A stretch of 59,600 nucleotides of DNA from Planctomycetota bacterium (GCA_016209705.1 JACQVR010000059.1:1-59600), one strand, 5' to 3'. Shown: positions 16,480 through 25,640, counted from the stretch's first letter. The notes: generated by a model not told the origin, from the sequence alone. A program made the numbers and translations.

Positions 16480-18159
16480 ATGATTCGGCTCGGACTCATG
16501 GCGGCCATCGCCGCCTTCGGCGCGGGTCTCGGTCCGCCCGCGGCGTTCCAGGCGATGGACGGCTACGCGGACTACGCGACGTTCCGCGCCCGCGTTCTGG
16601 AACTCGACGCCTCGGAGCGCGTCGCCGTCACATCGCTGGGCAAGACGCTGGGGGAACGCGAAATCTATCTCCTGACGGTCGGCATGGGCACGCCGGACGA
16701 AAAGCCGGCCATCGCGATCCTCGGAAGCGTTCACGCGCCCCACCTCGCCGGCAGCGAGCTGGCCGTGCGCATGGCGCGCCTCCTGTCGGAACGGGAAGAG
16801 TTGCTCCAGCGCGTGACCTTCTACGTCATCCCGCGACCCAACCCCGACGCGAGCGAAGCGGCCTTCCGAAAGCCCTATGCGGACCGCGACGCCAACGAGC
16901 GGGAAACGGACGATGATCGCGACGGCGAATCGGGCGAGGATCCTCCCCAAGACCTCAACGGCGACGGCTGGATCACCTTGATGCGGGTCGAGGACGAAAC
17001 CGGAACCCACATGCCGCACGCGAAAGATCCGCGCGTCCTGATCCCGGCAGACTCCAAGAAGAACGAGAAGGGCCGTTACGTGATCCATACCGAGGGAAGG
17101 GACAGCGACCGCGACGGGCAGTGGAATGAAGACGGCCCCGGCGGCGTCTCGTTCAACCGCAACTTCACCTTCCGCTATCCGTTCTTCAAGCCGGGAGCGG
17201 GCCCCCACCAGGTTTCGGAAATCGAAACGCGCGCCGTCGCCGATTTCCTGTTCTCGCGCACCAATGTCGCCGCCGTATTCTCGTTCAGCCCCGAGGACAA
17301 TCTGATGCATCCGTGGAAAGGCGGGACGCCCGAACAAGACAAGGCCAGAATCCGGACGGCGGTGGCTTCGGGGGACGGGCCGATCTTCGAATACATCGCC
17401 GGCGAATATCAGAAAATCCACGGCGGCAAGAACGCGCCGGAACCCCCCAAGGGAGAAGGCTCCTTTTCCGAATGGGCGTACTACCATTACGGCCGATGGT
17501 CGTTCGCCGCCCGCGGCTGGTGGATCCCGTCGCCCGAACCGGAAAAGAAGGAAGACGCTCCCCCGGAAGCCAAAGGAAAGCCCCCCCGCAAATCCGAGGA
17601 CAAGCGCGGCGACGATCTCGTCCAAGCGCTCCAGTGGTTCGATCAGAACAAGATCGACGGATTCGTTCCCTGGACGCCGATCGAGCATTCGGACTTTCCC
17701 CACAAGAAAGTGGACGTGGGTGGATTCAAGCCCTTCTACCTGCTCAACCCGCCGGCGAAGGAGCTCGACTCTCTGGCGGCCAAGCACGCGGATTTCGCGG
17801 CCCGGCTGGCGGAACTCTTGCCGCGCCTCGCGATCCACGAGGCCAAGGTCGAGAAGCTCAACGCCGGCGTGTTCCGCGTCACGGCCACCGTGGCCAACAC
17901 GGGATATCTTCCCACCCTGTCGGACATGGGCGCGGCAACGCGCGAGCTTCAACCGCTGCAAATCCGCATCGACCTTCCTCAGGGAGTGTCGATCGCCGAC
18001 GGAACCGCGCGGCGGCGGATGGACACGCTGGGCGGAAACGGAGGAAAGCAGGAAATCTCGTGGCTCCTCGTCGCCCAGAGCGCCGGCCCGCATCAGGCCA
18101 CGCTGACCGTCTGGAGCCCGCCCGTGGGGACCGATTCGAAAACCATCAACCTGGAGTAA
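16480..18159 (+). CDS. Exported M14-family paralogue lacking the catalytic residues
   Basis: A 559-residue protein with a signal peptide (about residues 1-25). It is colinear with the active M14 peptidase downstream, including two acidic calcium-loop-like stretches (DDDRDGESGEDPPQDLNGDG near 145 and DSDRDGQWNEDG near 210) and an FN3-like C-terminal region. The zinc motif HxxE is HAPH here (His85, His88 in place of Glu), the later zinc His is replaced (SFSPEDNL against SYHNSGG), and the catalytic Glu position aligns with Trp. It is probably a pseudoenzyme or binding partner. AGGAGG lies eight bases before the ATG at 16480. The next gene starts 10 bases later. Confidence 0.82.
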   Translation: MIRLGLMAAIAAFGAGLGPPAAFQAMDGYADYATFRARVLELDASERVAVTSLGKTLGEREIYLLTVGMGTPDEKPAIAILGSVHAPHLAGSELAVRMARLLSEREELLQRVTFYVIPRPNPDASEAAFRKPYADRDANERETDDDRDGESGEDPPQDLNGDGWITLMRVEDETGTHMPHAKDPRVLIPADSKKNEKGRYVIHTEGRDSDRDGQWNEDGPGGVSFNRNFTFRYPFFKPGAGPHQVSEIETRAVADFLFSRTNVAAVFSFSPEDNLMHPWKGGTPEQDKARIRTAVASGDGPIFEYIAGEYQKIHGGKNAPEPPKGEGSFSEWAYYHYGRWSFAARGWWIPSPEPEKKEDAPPEAKGKPPRKSEDKRGDDLVQALQWFDQNKIDGFVPWTPIEHSDFPHKKVDVGGFKPFYLLNPPAKELDSLAAKHADFAARLAELLPRLAIHEAKVEKLNAGVFRVTATVANTGYLPTLSDMGAATRELQPLQIRIDLPQGVSIADGTARRRMDTLGGNGGKQEISWLLVAQSAGPHQATLTVWSPPVGTDSKTINLE

Positions 18160-18169
18160 GGACGCCGAC

Positions 18170-19894
18170 ATGAAGACGCTGACGACCGCACTTCTTCTGA
18201 CCGTCCTGTCCGCCGCTCAGGACAAACCGCCGTACAAGCCCATGGGCGCGCCTCCCGCCCCGCGCGTGCCTGCGCAGTGGAATCGATACCACGACACCCA
18301 CGAGGTCACCGAGCTCTTTCAAAAGCTCGCCCAGACTCATCCCGCGCGCTGCCGGCTGGAAAGCCTGGGCCTTTCCTACGGCAAACGGGAGATGTGGCTC
18401 ATGACCATCACGAGCTTCGACAAGGGCCACCCTCAAAGTAAACCCGCTTTCTGGATCGACGGCGGCATTCACGCCAACGAAATCCAAGGCACCGAGGTCG
18501 CCGCGTACACGGCGTGGATGCTGCTGGAATCCTATGGAGAGAACGAGACGATCACGCGCCTGGTGGACGAGCGCGCCTTCTACATCGTCCCCATGATGAG
18601 CCCGGATGCGCGCGACGCGCACATGTACGAGCCCAACTCGACCCACTCGCCTCGCAGCGGCCTGCGGCCCGTGGACGACGACCGCGACGGATTTTTCGAC
18701 GAGGACGGCCCGGACGACATGGACGGCGACGGCCACATCACCCAAATGCGGATCGCGGATCCGAACGGCCGATGGAAGAAGCATCCCGACTTCCCGAACC
18801 TGCTGGTCCGCGCGAAGCCGGACGAACGGGGCGAATATACGTTGCTGGGTTCCGAAGGCTTCGACAACGACGGCGACGGACGGGTCAACGAAGACGGCGT
18901 CGGCTATTACGATCCGAACCGCGACTGGGCGTGGAATTGGCAACCCCACCACGTGCAGCACGGCGCGTACCGCTATCCGTTTTCCATATTCGAGAACCGA
19001 GTCGTCGCCGAATTCGTGACGGCGCATCCGAACATCGCCGGCGCGCAGTCCTACCACAACAGCGGAGGCATGATCCTTTACGGCCCGGGCGCCAAGGACG
19101 ATCGATACGAAGAGGCGGATCAGGCGGTGTATCGCGCGATCGGAAAGGCGGGCGAGCAGATGTTGCCCGGGTACAAATACATGAACGTCGCCCACGAGCT
19201 CTACGAGGTGTACGGGGGCGAGCTGGACTGGTTCTACGGGATGAACGGCGTGTTCGCGTTCACGAACGAACTCTTCACGGATTTCAATTTCTTCCGCCGG
19301 GCGTCCGGCGAAGAGGGTCCCTTCGGGCGGCGGGAGGAACTTCACGCGTTCAACAGGTATCTCCTGTTCGAGGAGGGGTTGGTCCCGTGGAAGGAAGTGA
19401 AGCACCCGCAGTACGGCGTCGTGGAAATCGGCGGGGTCAAGAAGAACTGGACCCGCCAGCCTCCGTCGTTCCTCCTGGAAGAGGAATGTCATCGCAACAT
19501 GGCATTCACGCTCTATCACGCCGATCAGATGCCTCAGGTCAGCGTGGCCTCGATCGAAACCCGCGCGCTCGCGGGGGGACTCACGGAAGTGACGGCGACG
19601 ATCGCCAATCCCAAGCTGACGCCGACGCGCTCGGCCGTGGATGTGAAGCGGAAAATCACGCCACCGGATCGGGCGACGATCGAAGGCCGCAACGTCGAGG
19701 TGGTCGCGGGAATGGTGTCGGAGAGCCGGTTCTTCACGCGCCCCGAGGAACAGAAGCTGAACCCCCGGAATCTTCGCATCGAATCCATTCCCGGGATGGG
19801 AGCGCGACATGTCCGCTGGATCGTGCGCGGCGCCGGCCCCTACACGGTGACCGTCACGTCGATCAAGGGAGGCACCGTCTCGCGGACGCACTAA
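18170..19894 (+). CDS. Exported M14 zinc carboxypeptidase
   Basis: A 574-residue protein with a signal peptide ending at about residue 17 (VLSAAQD). The M14 active site is intact: zinc ligands His101 and Glu104 in GGIHANEIQGTE, the later zinc His296 in AQSYHNSGG, and catalytic Glu367 in FAFTNELF. Two acidic loops (DDDRDGFFDEDGPDDMDGDG near 165 and DNDGDGRVNEDG near 235) look like calcium-binding insertions. A beta-rich C-terminal domain of about 120 residues follows. It probably removes C-terminal residues from peptides outside the cytoplasm. It forms an operon with the catalytically dead paralogue upstream. Confidence 0.9.
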   Translation: MKTLTTALLLTVLSAAQDKPPYKPMGAPPAPRVPAQWNRYHDTHEVTELFQKLAQTHPARCRLESLGLSYGKREMWLMTITSFDKGHPQSKPAFWIDGGIHANEIQGTEVAAYTAWMLLESYGENETITRLVDERAFYIVPMMSPDARDAHMYEPNSTHSPRSGLRPVDDDRDGFFDEDGPDDMDGDGHITQMRIADPNGRWKKHPDFPNLLVRAKPDERGEYTLLGSEGFDNDGDGRVNEDGVGYYDPNRDWAWNWQPHHVQHGAYRYPFSIFENRVVAEFVTAHPNIAGAQSYHNSGGMILYGPGAKDDRYEEADQAVYRAIGKAGEQMLPGYKYMNVAHELYEVYGGELDWFYGMNGVFAFTNELFTDFNFFRRASGEEGPFGRREELHAFNRYLLFEEGLVPWKEVKHPQYGVVEIGGVKKNWTRQPPSFLLEEECHRNMAFTLYHADQMPQVSVASIETRALAGGLTEVTATIANPKLTPTRSAVDVKRKITPPDRATIEGRNVEVVAGMVSESRFFTRPEEQKLNPRNLRIESIPGMGARHVRWIVRGAGPYTVTVTSIKGGTVSRTH

Positions 19895-20005
19895 CGCTCA
19901 CCCCGCCCGTTCATCGGACCTTTCTGAAGCACGGGCTCGCTCCTGGAAAATCCCCGCCGCAAGCGGCCGGTTGCTCCGGAACGCACGTTCAACGGTGAAC
20001 GTGCG
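19895..20005. repeat. Decayed composite hairpin element plus a 10-bp hairpin
   Basis: 19895-19946 matches the composite element at 14170 but its right arm has decayed (ACGGGCTCGC instead of AACGGGCGGGG). A second perfect hairpin follows at 19982-20005: arms CGCACGTTCA and TGAACGTGCG around ACGG. Lying after the M14 stop, it probably terminates that operon ahead of the polysaccharide cluster. Confidence 0.65.
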
Positions 20006-20048
20006 ATCTCCCCAAAAATTTCTGAACCGCGGGCGATTACATAAAAAA

Positions 20049-20076
20049 TTCACAAGACATATCTATTTCTTATGAT
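20049..20076 (+). promoter_or_regulatory. Probable promoter of the polysaccharide cluster
   Basis: TTCACA (20049-20054), a 16-base spacer, and TATGAT (20071-20076) in an AT-rich stretch just before the first cluster gene. The predicted +1 near 20083 falls inside the longest open frame, which implies that translation starts later, for example at 20134 or 20200. Confidence 0.5.
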
Positions 20077-21753
20077 ATGATCAAATCTCCCGCGCGCAGG
20101 GCGCCCTTTGCCGGGGCGCCGCGAATCCGCTTCATGGCGGATGAGGCCCTGGGCACCGCTCCGTGGGACTGGATTGATCCTCAAGCGTTGCTTTTGCGTA
20201 TGGATCATAGCCAATCCGAAGTCGAGCGTATCGGAAGCGTCTCCTCCGGCTACCGGGCGAACCCCGAAAACGGCGCGCCCCTGGTCGAAATGCGTCGGCG
20301 GATCGCCGGGGAGGGGATTTCCCCGGCGCGGTTCGACCGCAAGCTGCGGCGCGCCATGGCGTTGCTTTCCCGCCTGGCCGAAAGCCCCCTGCCCCGCGCC
20401 GTCCTCCTGCCCGCGGTCGCGGTACTCTCCTACGAATTGGCGTTTCAAGCGCGCACGACGTTCGACCTTTGGGGAACGCGCCATCGGATGCCCGGGGAAG
20501 GCGGCCACATCGCCCTCTACTGGTTCATTCTGGTTGGAGCGGGACAGCTCATCGGCGCCGCCGGGTGCGCGCTTTTTCATCCGTTCCGACAGGTCACGTT
20601 CCGCCTTCTCTTTACGCGCGTCGGCCTGACGGCCATTCTGTCCCCGCTCCCCCTCCTGGGGATCCAATATCTCACCGATCGGGCGGAGTTTCCCCGCTCC
20701 GTCGCCTTCGTGTACGTGGGATTGGACTTCGCGTTCCTGCTCGCGTTGAGCCTAGCGGTGCAACGGCTCGAACGCATCCGGCGCGAACGCATCCTGCTTT
20801 TAGGTCCCTGGAGGGAAACCGAACATTTTCTCCAGGCGCTGCGAACGCTCCCTTCCCGAAGCCGGCCGCTCTTCTCGCCCGCGCAAAGCAACGTCCAATC
20901 CTGCACGGACGAGTCCCTGGAGGACGTCTGCCGCGTCCTGCGGGAAACGCGGCCCGATCGGGTCTATCTGGTCCGCAGCTCGTACGAGGAAGATCACGTC
21001 CTGCGCTTGCTCGAAGCGACGCCGGCGACGATCTCCTTCTATATCGTCCCTTCGACCTGGGACAGCATCATCTCGCGCCTGGCGCTGGGCCCGATTCTGG
21101 GAGACCTCCGGCTGTTCGAGATCCGATCTCCCTTGTCAGATCCCGCGGTGGCTTTCGCCAAACGCGCCTTCGACGTGGTCGCGGCGTTGCTTCTGCTCCT
21201 GCTGACCGCGCCCATCGCCGCCGTGGCGGCGGCGGCCATCCGTCTCACGTCGCCCGGTCCGGTCTTCTACATTCAGGATCGTATCGGCCGCGGAGGCCGA
21301 GGATTCCGAATGATCAAGTTCCGGACGATGAAGGCGGACGCGGAGTCGGAGACGGGGCTCGTCCTGGCGCGCAGAAACGATCCGCGCATCACGCCGGTGG
21401 GGAGGTGGCTGCGGGCCTTAGGATTGGACGAGTTGCCCCAGTTGTGGAACGTCGTGAAGGGAGAGATGAGCCTGGTGGGGCCGCGCCCGGAGCGTCCGGC
21501 GCTGGTCGATAGTTTCCGAGCGCAGCTTCCGGGATACGAACTGCGCCATCTGGTGCGCCCCGGCATCACGGGCATGGCCCAGATCTACGGCCGTTACCAC
21601 AGCCATCCGCGCGAAAAACTGCGCTTCGATCTGGCCTATATCTTCAACTATACTCCGGCTCTGGACATCGTCATTCTCTTGAAGACGGTCTGGGTGACGC
21701 TGACGCGCGCCCCAGGAGAGGAAAGGGACGCAGCTTCCATGGATTCGGAATGA
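20077..21753 (+). CDS. Polyprenyl-phosphate glycosylphosphotransferase (sugar transferase)
   Basis: Transfers a sugar phosphate to undecaprenyl phosphate, starting surface polysaccharide synthesis at the membrane. The 558-residue frame has four or five N-terminal membrane segments (about 105-230), a nucleotide-binding-like middle domain, then the WbaP/WcaJ catalytic domain from about 361: KRAFDVVAA, SPGPVFYIQDRIGR, KFRTMKADAE, LGLDELPQLWNVVKG, MSLVGPRPE and RPGITGMAQI. The coordinates give the longest frame; ATGs at 20134 and 20200 are more likely starts given the promoter position. Its stop overlaps the next start as ATGA. First gene of the cluster. Confidence 0.9.
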   Translation: MIKSPARRAPFAGAPRIRFMADEALGTAPWDWIDPQALLLRMDHSQSEVERIGSVSSGYRANPENGAPLVEMRRRIAGEGISPARFDRKLRRAMALLSRLAESPLPRAVLLPAVAVLSYELAFQARTTFDLWGTRHRMPGEGGHIALYWFILVGAGQLIGAAGCALFHPFRQVTFRLLFTRVGLTAILSPLPLLGIQYLTDRAEFPRSVAFVYVGLDFAFLLALSLAVQRLERIRRERILLLGPWRETEHFLQALRTLPSRSRPLFSPAQSNVQSCTDESLEDVCRVLRETRPDRVYLVRSSYEEDHVLRLLEATPATISFYIVPSTWDSIISRLALGPILGDLRLFEIRSPLSDPAVAFAKRAFDVVAALLLLLLTAPIAAVAAAAIRLTSPGPVFYIQDRIGRGGRGFRMIKFRTMKADAESETGLVLARRNDPRITPVGRWLRALGLDELPQLWNVVKGEMSLVGPRPERPALVDSFRAQLPGYELRHLVRPGITGMAQIYGRYHSHPREKLRFDLAYIFNYTPALDIVILLKTVWVTLTRAPGEERDAASMDSE

Positions 21754-22598
21754 ATTCGATGGATGCGCCGCACATGGCCTCGACGGCCTGCACCTATGAT
21801 TCCGAGAACCGGCCGCCCGCCTTCTTCGCGGAAATGGCCGAAGCGTGGCGGTACCGCGCCCTGATCCGCCAGCTCGTCGAGCGGGACATCAAGGTACGGT
21901 ACAAACGTTCCATCTTGGGCATCGGATGGACGCTGCTCAATCCGTTGTTGATGATGGCCGTCTTGACGATCGCTTTTTCGCAGCTCTTCAAATTTCAGAT
22001 TCCGTTCTATCCGGTCTATGTGTTCTCGGGCCTCATCTTGTGGCTCTTCTTCTCCCAGACCTCGGCGGCCGCCATGAGCCAGCTCATCTGGGGAAGCCAC
22101 CTCATGACCCGCATCTACCTGCCGCGAACGACGTTCGCCCTGTCGGCGCTCGGATCGGGTCTGGTCAATCTTCTCTTCTCCCTGGCCGCCCTGATCGTCG
22201 TCATGCTGATCACGGGGGTGCCCGTGCGGCCGGCGATGCTGTGGCTCCCGCTTCCGATCCTGCTGGCGGCGATGACGGCGCTGGGAACCGGACTGTTCTT
22301 CTCGACGCTGGCGAGCTGGTTCACCGACGTCGTGGACATGTATCAGATACTTCTCTCCGCGCTTTACTTTCTGACCCCGATCATCTATCCGCTTTCCGTC
22401 CTGTCCGAAGACTTACAGTGGGCGCTGCGTTTCAATCCGATGGTGCATCTGGTCGAGGCCTTCCGGGCGCCCATCTACGAGGGGCGTCCCCCGGACGCCG
22501 CGACCCTGGGATTGGCCTCGCTCTTCGCGGTCGTCTCGCTCGTGATCGGTTGGAGCGTGTTCACGTCCCGGGCGGATGACATCGTGTATCGACTCTGA
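21750..22598 (+). CDS. ABC-2 type polysaccharide exporter permease (Wzm-like)
   Basis: A 282-residue inner-membrane permease with six hydrophobic segments. The cytoplasmic entry motif is LVERDIKVRYKRSILGIGWTLLNPL near residues 39-63, typical of Wzm/TagG/RfbA proteins that export lipid-linked polysaccharide. It is coupled by an ATGA overlap to the sugar transferase upstream. It pairs with the ATP-binding subunit 33 bases downstream, and the whole gap between them is filled by one 31-bp palindrome. Confidence 0.9.
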   Translation: MNSMDAPHMASTACTYDSENRPPAFFAEMAEAWRYRALIRQLVERDIKVRYKRSILGIGWTLLNPLLMMAVLTIAFSQLFKFQIPFYPVYVFSGLILWLFFSQTSAAAMSQLIWGSHLMTRIYLPRTTFALSALGSGLVNLLFSLAALIVVMLITGVPVRPAMLWLPLPILLAAMTALGTGLFFSTLASWFTDVVDMYQILLSALYFLTPIIYPLSVLSEDLQWALRFNPMVHLVEAFRAPIYEGRPPDAATLGLASLFAVVSLVIGWSVFTSRADDIVYRL

Positions 22599-22600
22599 TT

Positions 22601-22631
22601 GTTACGATAAGTTTTGAGAATATTTTGTAAC
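22601..22631. repeat. 31-bp AT-rich palindrome between wzm and wzt
   Basis: Begins two bases after the permease stop and ends on the base before the ATG of the ATP-binding subunit. It therefore replaces any ribosome-binding site of that gene and lies inside an operon whose other junctions overlap by four bases. Confidence 0.85.
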
Positions 22632-23453
22632 ATGGTGACAGAGACTCGAACCGGCGACGTTCGGAAGCCGCCTCTCGCGACGGCCGCCGAGACGTCCGAC
22701 GCGATCCGCGTGGAGAATTTGTCGGTTCGATTCCGCATCCCGCAGGAACGGGTTTCATCGCTCAAGGAATTCGCCATCCGCCGGTTCCGGAATCGGGTTT
22801 CGTTTCGGGAATTTTGGGCGCTCCAGGACGTGACGCTGTCGGTGCGCCGGGGCGAAACGTTCGGCATCGTCGGCCGCAACGGGGCGGGGAAGAGCACCCT
22901 CCTGAAAGTGATCGCGCGCGTGCTCCGGCCGACGGCCGGCCGGGTGCGGGTCCACGGCCGGATCGTTCCCTTGCTGGACATCGGAGCCGGGTTTCATCCG
23001 GAACTGACGGGAAGGGAGAACGTCCGGTTCAATGCCACGCTCCTCGGCCGCTCCCCGGCGGAAATCGACCATGCCTTCGCGGACATCGTCGCTTTCTCGG
23101 AACTGAGCGGATTCATGGACGCGCCCTTGCGCACCTATTCGTCCGGAATGGCCGCCCGGCTCGGATTCGCCGTGGCCACGGCCTGGAAGCCCGACCTCCT
23201 GCTGGTGGACGAGACCCTCGCCGTCGGAGACGAGGGATTTCGCGCCAAATGCCAGGCCCGCCTAGAGGGATTCCGCCGGCAGGGAACCACGATGGTGTGG
23301 GTATCCCACGATCGGAACCAAATGGTCGCGCTCTGCGACCGAGCGGTGTGGCTCGACGGGGGCCGCGTGAAGAGGATCGGTCCTTCCGCGGAAGTCGCCG
23401 ACGCCTACGCGAATTCGAAGGCCGGGGACGAATACGAAGAGACGCGACCATGA
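22632..23453 (+). CDS. ABC polysaccharide exporter ATP-binding subunit (Wzt-like, short form)
   Basis: A 273-residue ATPase: Walker A GRNGAGKST (Lys87), an ABC signature in YSSGMAARLGFAVA, and Walker B LLLVDETLAVGD. It stops soon after the nucleotide-binding domain, so it lacks the C-terminal carbohydrate-binding domain of the longer Wzt proteins. ATG at 22632 is taken as the start; the frame opens further back only through the 31-bp repeat (a TTG at 22614). The ATG directly follows that repeat with no Shine-Dalgarno sequence. Its stop overlaps the next gene as ATGA. Confidence 0.9.
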   Translation: MVTETRTGDVRKPPLATAAETSDAIRVENLSVRFRIPQERVSSLKEFAIRRFRNRVSFREFWALQDVTLSVRRGETFGIVGRNGAGKSTLLKVIARVLRPTAGRVRVHGRIVPLLDIGAGFHPELTGRENVRFNATLLGRSPAEIDHAFADIVAFSELSGFMDAPLRTYSSGMAARLGFAVATAWKPDLLLVDETLAVGDEGFRAKCQARLEGFRRQGTTMVWVSHDRNQMVALCDRAVWLDGGRVKRIGPSAEVADAYANSKAGDEYEETRP

Positions 23454-24496
23454 ATCTGGCCGTCCTGGTTCCGGCCCGCCATGAGGGATCCTTCCTTCGC
23501 GAATCTCTGGAACATCTCGGCCGCGTGACGCGCGGCTCGATCCCGATCTACGTGATCGCCGATCGCTGTGACGACGATACGGCGGCGCAGGCCCGGCGGG
23601 TGGGAGCCCACGTCTACGAGCGAACGGACGGGCCGCCGGGCAAAGGGGCCGCGATCGCCTGGTTTCTGGAGGCCGCCGCGGCGGACTTGGCCGACGTGGA
23701 GGCGTTGATCATTTTGGACGCGGACTCTCGTCCCCGACCCGGCGCCGTCGAAGCCTTGGAAAGGGCGCTCGCCTCGAGAGCCGCCGCGGCGCAGGGGTTC
23801 GTTCAGCCCGTGCCCGAATTCTCCTCCCTCCCCTCCCTGTGGGCCGCCTATTCCGAGTGGATTTCCCAGCGACTGGGTGATCGTTTTCGAAAGGCGATGA
23901 AGTGGTGCGTCCCTTTGCGCGGAACCGGCATGGCGATTCGCATGGAGGTGCTGCGCGAAGCGGCGCCGCGCCTTCGGACGAGCGTGGAGGATCTGGAGTT
24001 GACGCTGCTGGTCGCCCGGCGCGGCGTTTCCATCGAGTTCGTTCCCGAAGCGGTCGTCGAAGACCCCAAACCTCTCCGAACCCGCGGCTTCGTTCGCCAA
24101 CGCGCGCGGTGGCTTCAAGGGCTGCGCGAGGCGTTGTGGCGGCATGCCGGGACGGTCGTGCGCCTGGTGTTGACCGGGGGGCCCGGCGCCTGGGCGCTTC
24201 TGGCCGCCCTGTTTCTGAAACCCAAGGCGTTCTGGCTCGCGGCCAAGGTCGCCACGATGGCCGCCGCGTGGACCTTCCTGCCGCATCCGGCGGCCAAGGT
24301 CGCCGTCGTGCTGATCGGATGCCTCCTCCTGGCGGATGCCCTATACTACGGCGCTGGGTTCGCCTTGGCGCCTCGCTCGTGGCGAGGACCTCTCTTGAAG
24401 AAGTTGCCCGCGTTGGCGCTGATCCCGTTCCTCTGGATCTGGTCGTTCCTCTGGAGCTTCCTTCAGGGGGACGTGTGGCTCAGGGCGCGAGACTGA
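23450..24496 (+). CDS. Membrane glycosyltransferase, GT2 family
   Basis: A 348-residue enzyme. The GT-A domain starts at MNLAVLVPARHEGSFL. It has the nucleotide-sugar motif ILDADSRPRPG near residue 88, an acceptor-site ED in RTSVEDLELTLL near 180, and QRARWLQGLREAL near 222, the QxxRW pattern of processive or membrane GT2 enzymes. Three or four hydrophobic segments follow from about 240. Acceptor and sugar are unknown. It overlaps the Wzt-like gene by four bases and is one base ahead of the next glycosyltransferase. Confidence 0.88.
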   Translation: MNLAVLVPARHEGSFLRESLEHLGRVTRGSIPIYVIADRCDDDTAAQARRVGAHVYERTDGPPGKGAAIAWFLEAAAADLADVEALIILDADSRPRPGAVEALERALASRAAAAQGFVQPVPEFSSLPSLWAAYSEWISQRLGDRFRKAMKWCVPLRGTGMAIRMEVLREAAPRLRTSVEDLELTLLVARRGVSIEFVPEAVVEDPKPLRTRGFVRQRARWLQGLREALWRHAGTVVRLVLTGGPGAWALLAALFLKPKAFWLAAKVATMAAAWTFLPHPAAKVAVVLIGCLLLADALYYGAGFALAPRSWRGPLLKKLPALALIPFLWIWSFLWSFLQGDVWLRARD

Positions 24497-24497
24497 C

Positions 24498-25640
24498 GTG
24501 CGCATTCTCTTTCCCTATCTCGCTCGATGGCGATCCGCCAACCGGACTCGATACCACCACCTGTTGGCGGCCCTGGCTCGCCGCGGCCACGCCGTTCGAG
24601 TTCTCCAACCGCCGCCGATGCCGGGATCCGCCGAGACGAATTTCCAGGAAGTGGAAGCAACGGACACGCCGGGCCTGCGCGTCGAGGAACTTCCCGTTCC
24701 CGCGGCGTTGTGGCGCCTTCCGGTGCCGCTGAACAAACTGTTCAAGAAAGGCGTCGCCGCGCTTTCGGCCCGGCGGGCGCTCGACGGCGATCCGGAAGAG
24801 ATTCTTTTCCTCTACAACTTGCCGCTGTGGCCGCTGGCGGAATCGAACCGCCCGGTGGTATTCGACGTGTCCGACGACCTCTTGGCGATGCTGGACCATG
24901 AAGCGGGCGGCGTGCTGGGCCCGCCGATCCGGCCCCTGGCCCGGAACGTCCTGGAGAACCTGTGCTCCCGCGCCGCGCGGGTGACGACCTCCTCCAGCGT
25001 TCTGGCGGAACAGCTCGGCCCGGAATGCGTGGTCCTTCCGAACGGCGTGGACCTGGCCGCCGTCGAGCGCGCGGACGGGAGCGGAATCCGGCGCCGATTC
25101 GCCGCGCCTCGCGTCGGCTTCGTGGGAGCGCTCGAATATTTCGTGGACATCGACTTGATGCTCGACGTCGCCGCGCGGCTTCCCGAGGCGTCGTTTCTCC
25201 TGGCCGGCGGTGGACGCGAGTTGGCGCGCGCGCGCAAAATGGCGGCCCGCCGCGGATTGCGCCACGTCCATTTCAGCGGGGCCGTCCCTTATGAAGAGGC
25301 GTTGAACATCATGTCCGCTTTGGACGTGGCGCTGCTGCCGTTTCGGCCGTCGCCCGTCGCCGACGCGGCCTGTCCGCTGAAGCTGTTCGAATATCTGGCC
25401 TTGCAAAAGCCGGTCGTCTGCACGCCGGCGCGCGAATTGGAGCGGCTGGCCTCCGGCTGGGTTTACTTCCGTTCCTCGCCGGACGAGTGGGCCGCGGCGA
25501 TCCGAGAGCTGATTCAGGATCCCGACCGGCCGCGGGACAAGCTTCGGCGAGCGCGCCACGACCTGCGGGCGAATCACGATTGGAACCGGATCGCCGCACG
25601 GTTGGAGGAAGTAATGCTGAACGCGATGGAACGTCGATAG
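24498..25640 (+). CDS. Glycosyltransferase, GT4-like family
   Basis: A 380-residue GT-B protein. The N-terminal half begins MRILFPYLARWRSANRTRYHH. The C-terminal half has PNGVDL, VGFVGALEYFVDIDLML, LLAGGGRE, and the donor-binding loop PFRPSPVADAACPLKLFEYLALQKPVVCT near residues 282-310. The first codon is GTG at 24498, two bases after the previous stop. It is cytoplasmic and probably adds a sugar to the lipid-linked chain exported by the Wzm/Wzt pair. It ends 111 bases before wecB, in a repeat region. Confidence 0.87.
   Translation: MRILFPYLARWRSANRTRYHHLLAALARRGHAVRVLQPPPMPGSAETNFQEVEATDTPGLRVEELPVPAALWRLPVPLNKLFKKGVAALSARRALDGDPEEILFLYNLPLWPLAESNRPVVFDVSDDLLAMLDHEAGGVLGPPIRPLARNVLENLCSRAARVTTSSSVLAEQLGPECVVLPNGVDLAAVERADGSGIRRRFAAPRVGFVGALEYFVDIDLMLDVAARLPEASFLLAGGGRELARARKMAARRGLRHVHFSGAVPYEEALNIMSALDVALLPFRPSPVADAACPLKLFEYLALQKPVVCTPARELERLASGWVYFRSSPDEWAAAIRELIQDPDRPRDKLRRARHDLRANHDWNRIAARLEEVMLNAMERR

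Noticed and set aside
22614..23453. Transporter ATPase starting at TTG within the palindromic repeat
   Set aside because: The TTG-derived residues come wholly from the repeat; the ATG at 22632 is directly after it and fits the family.
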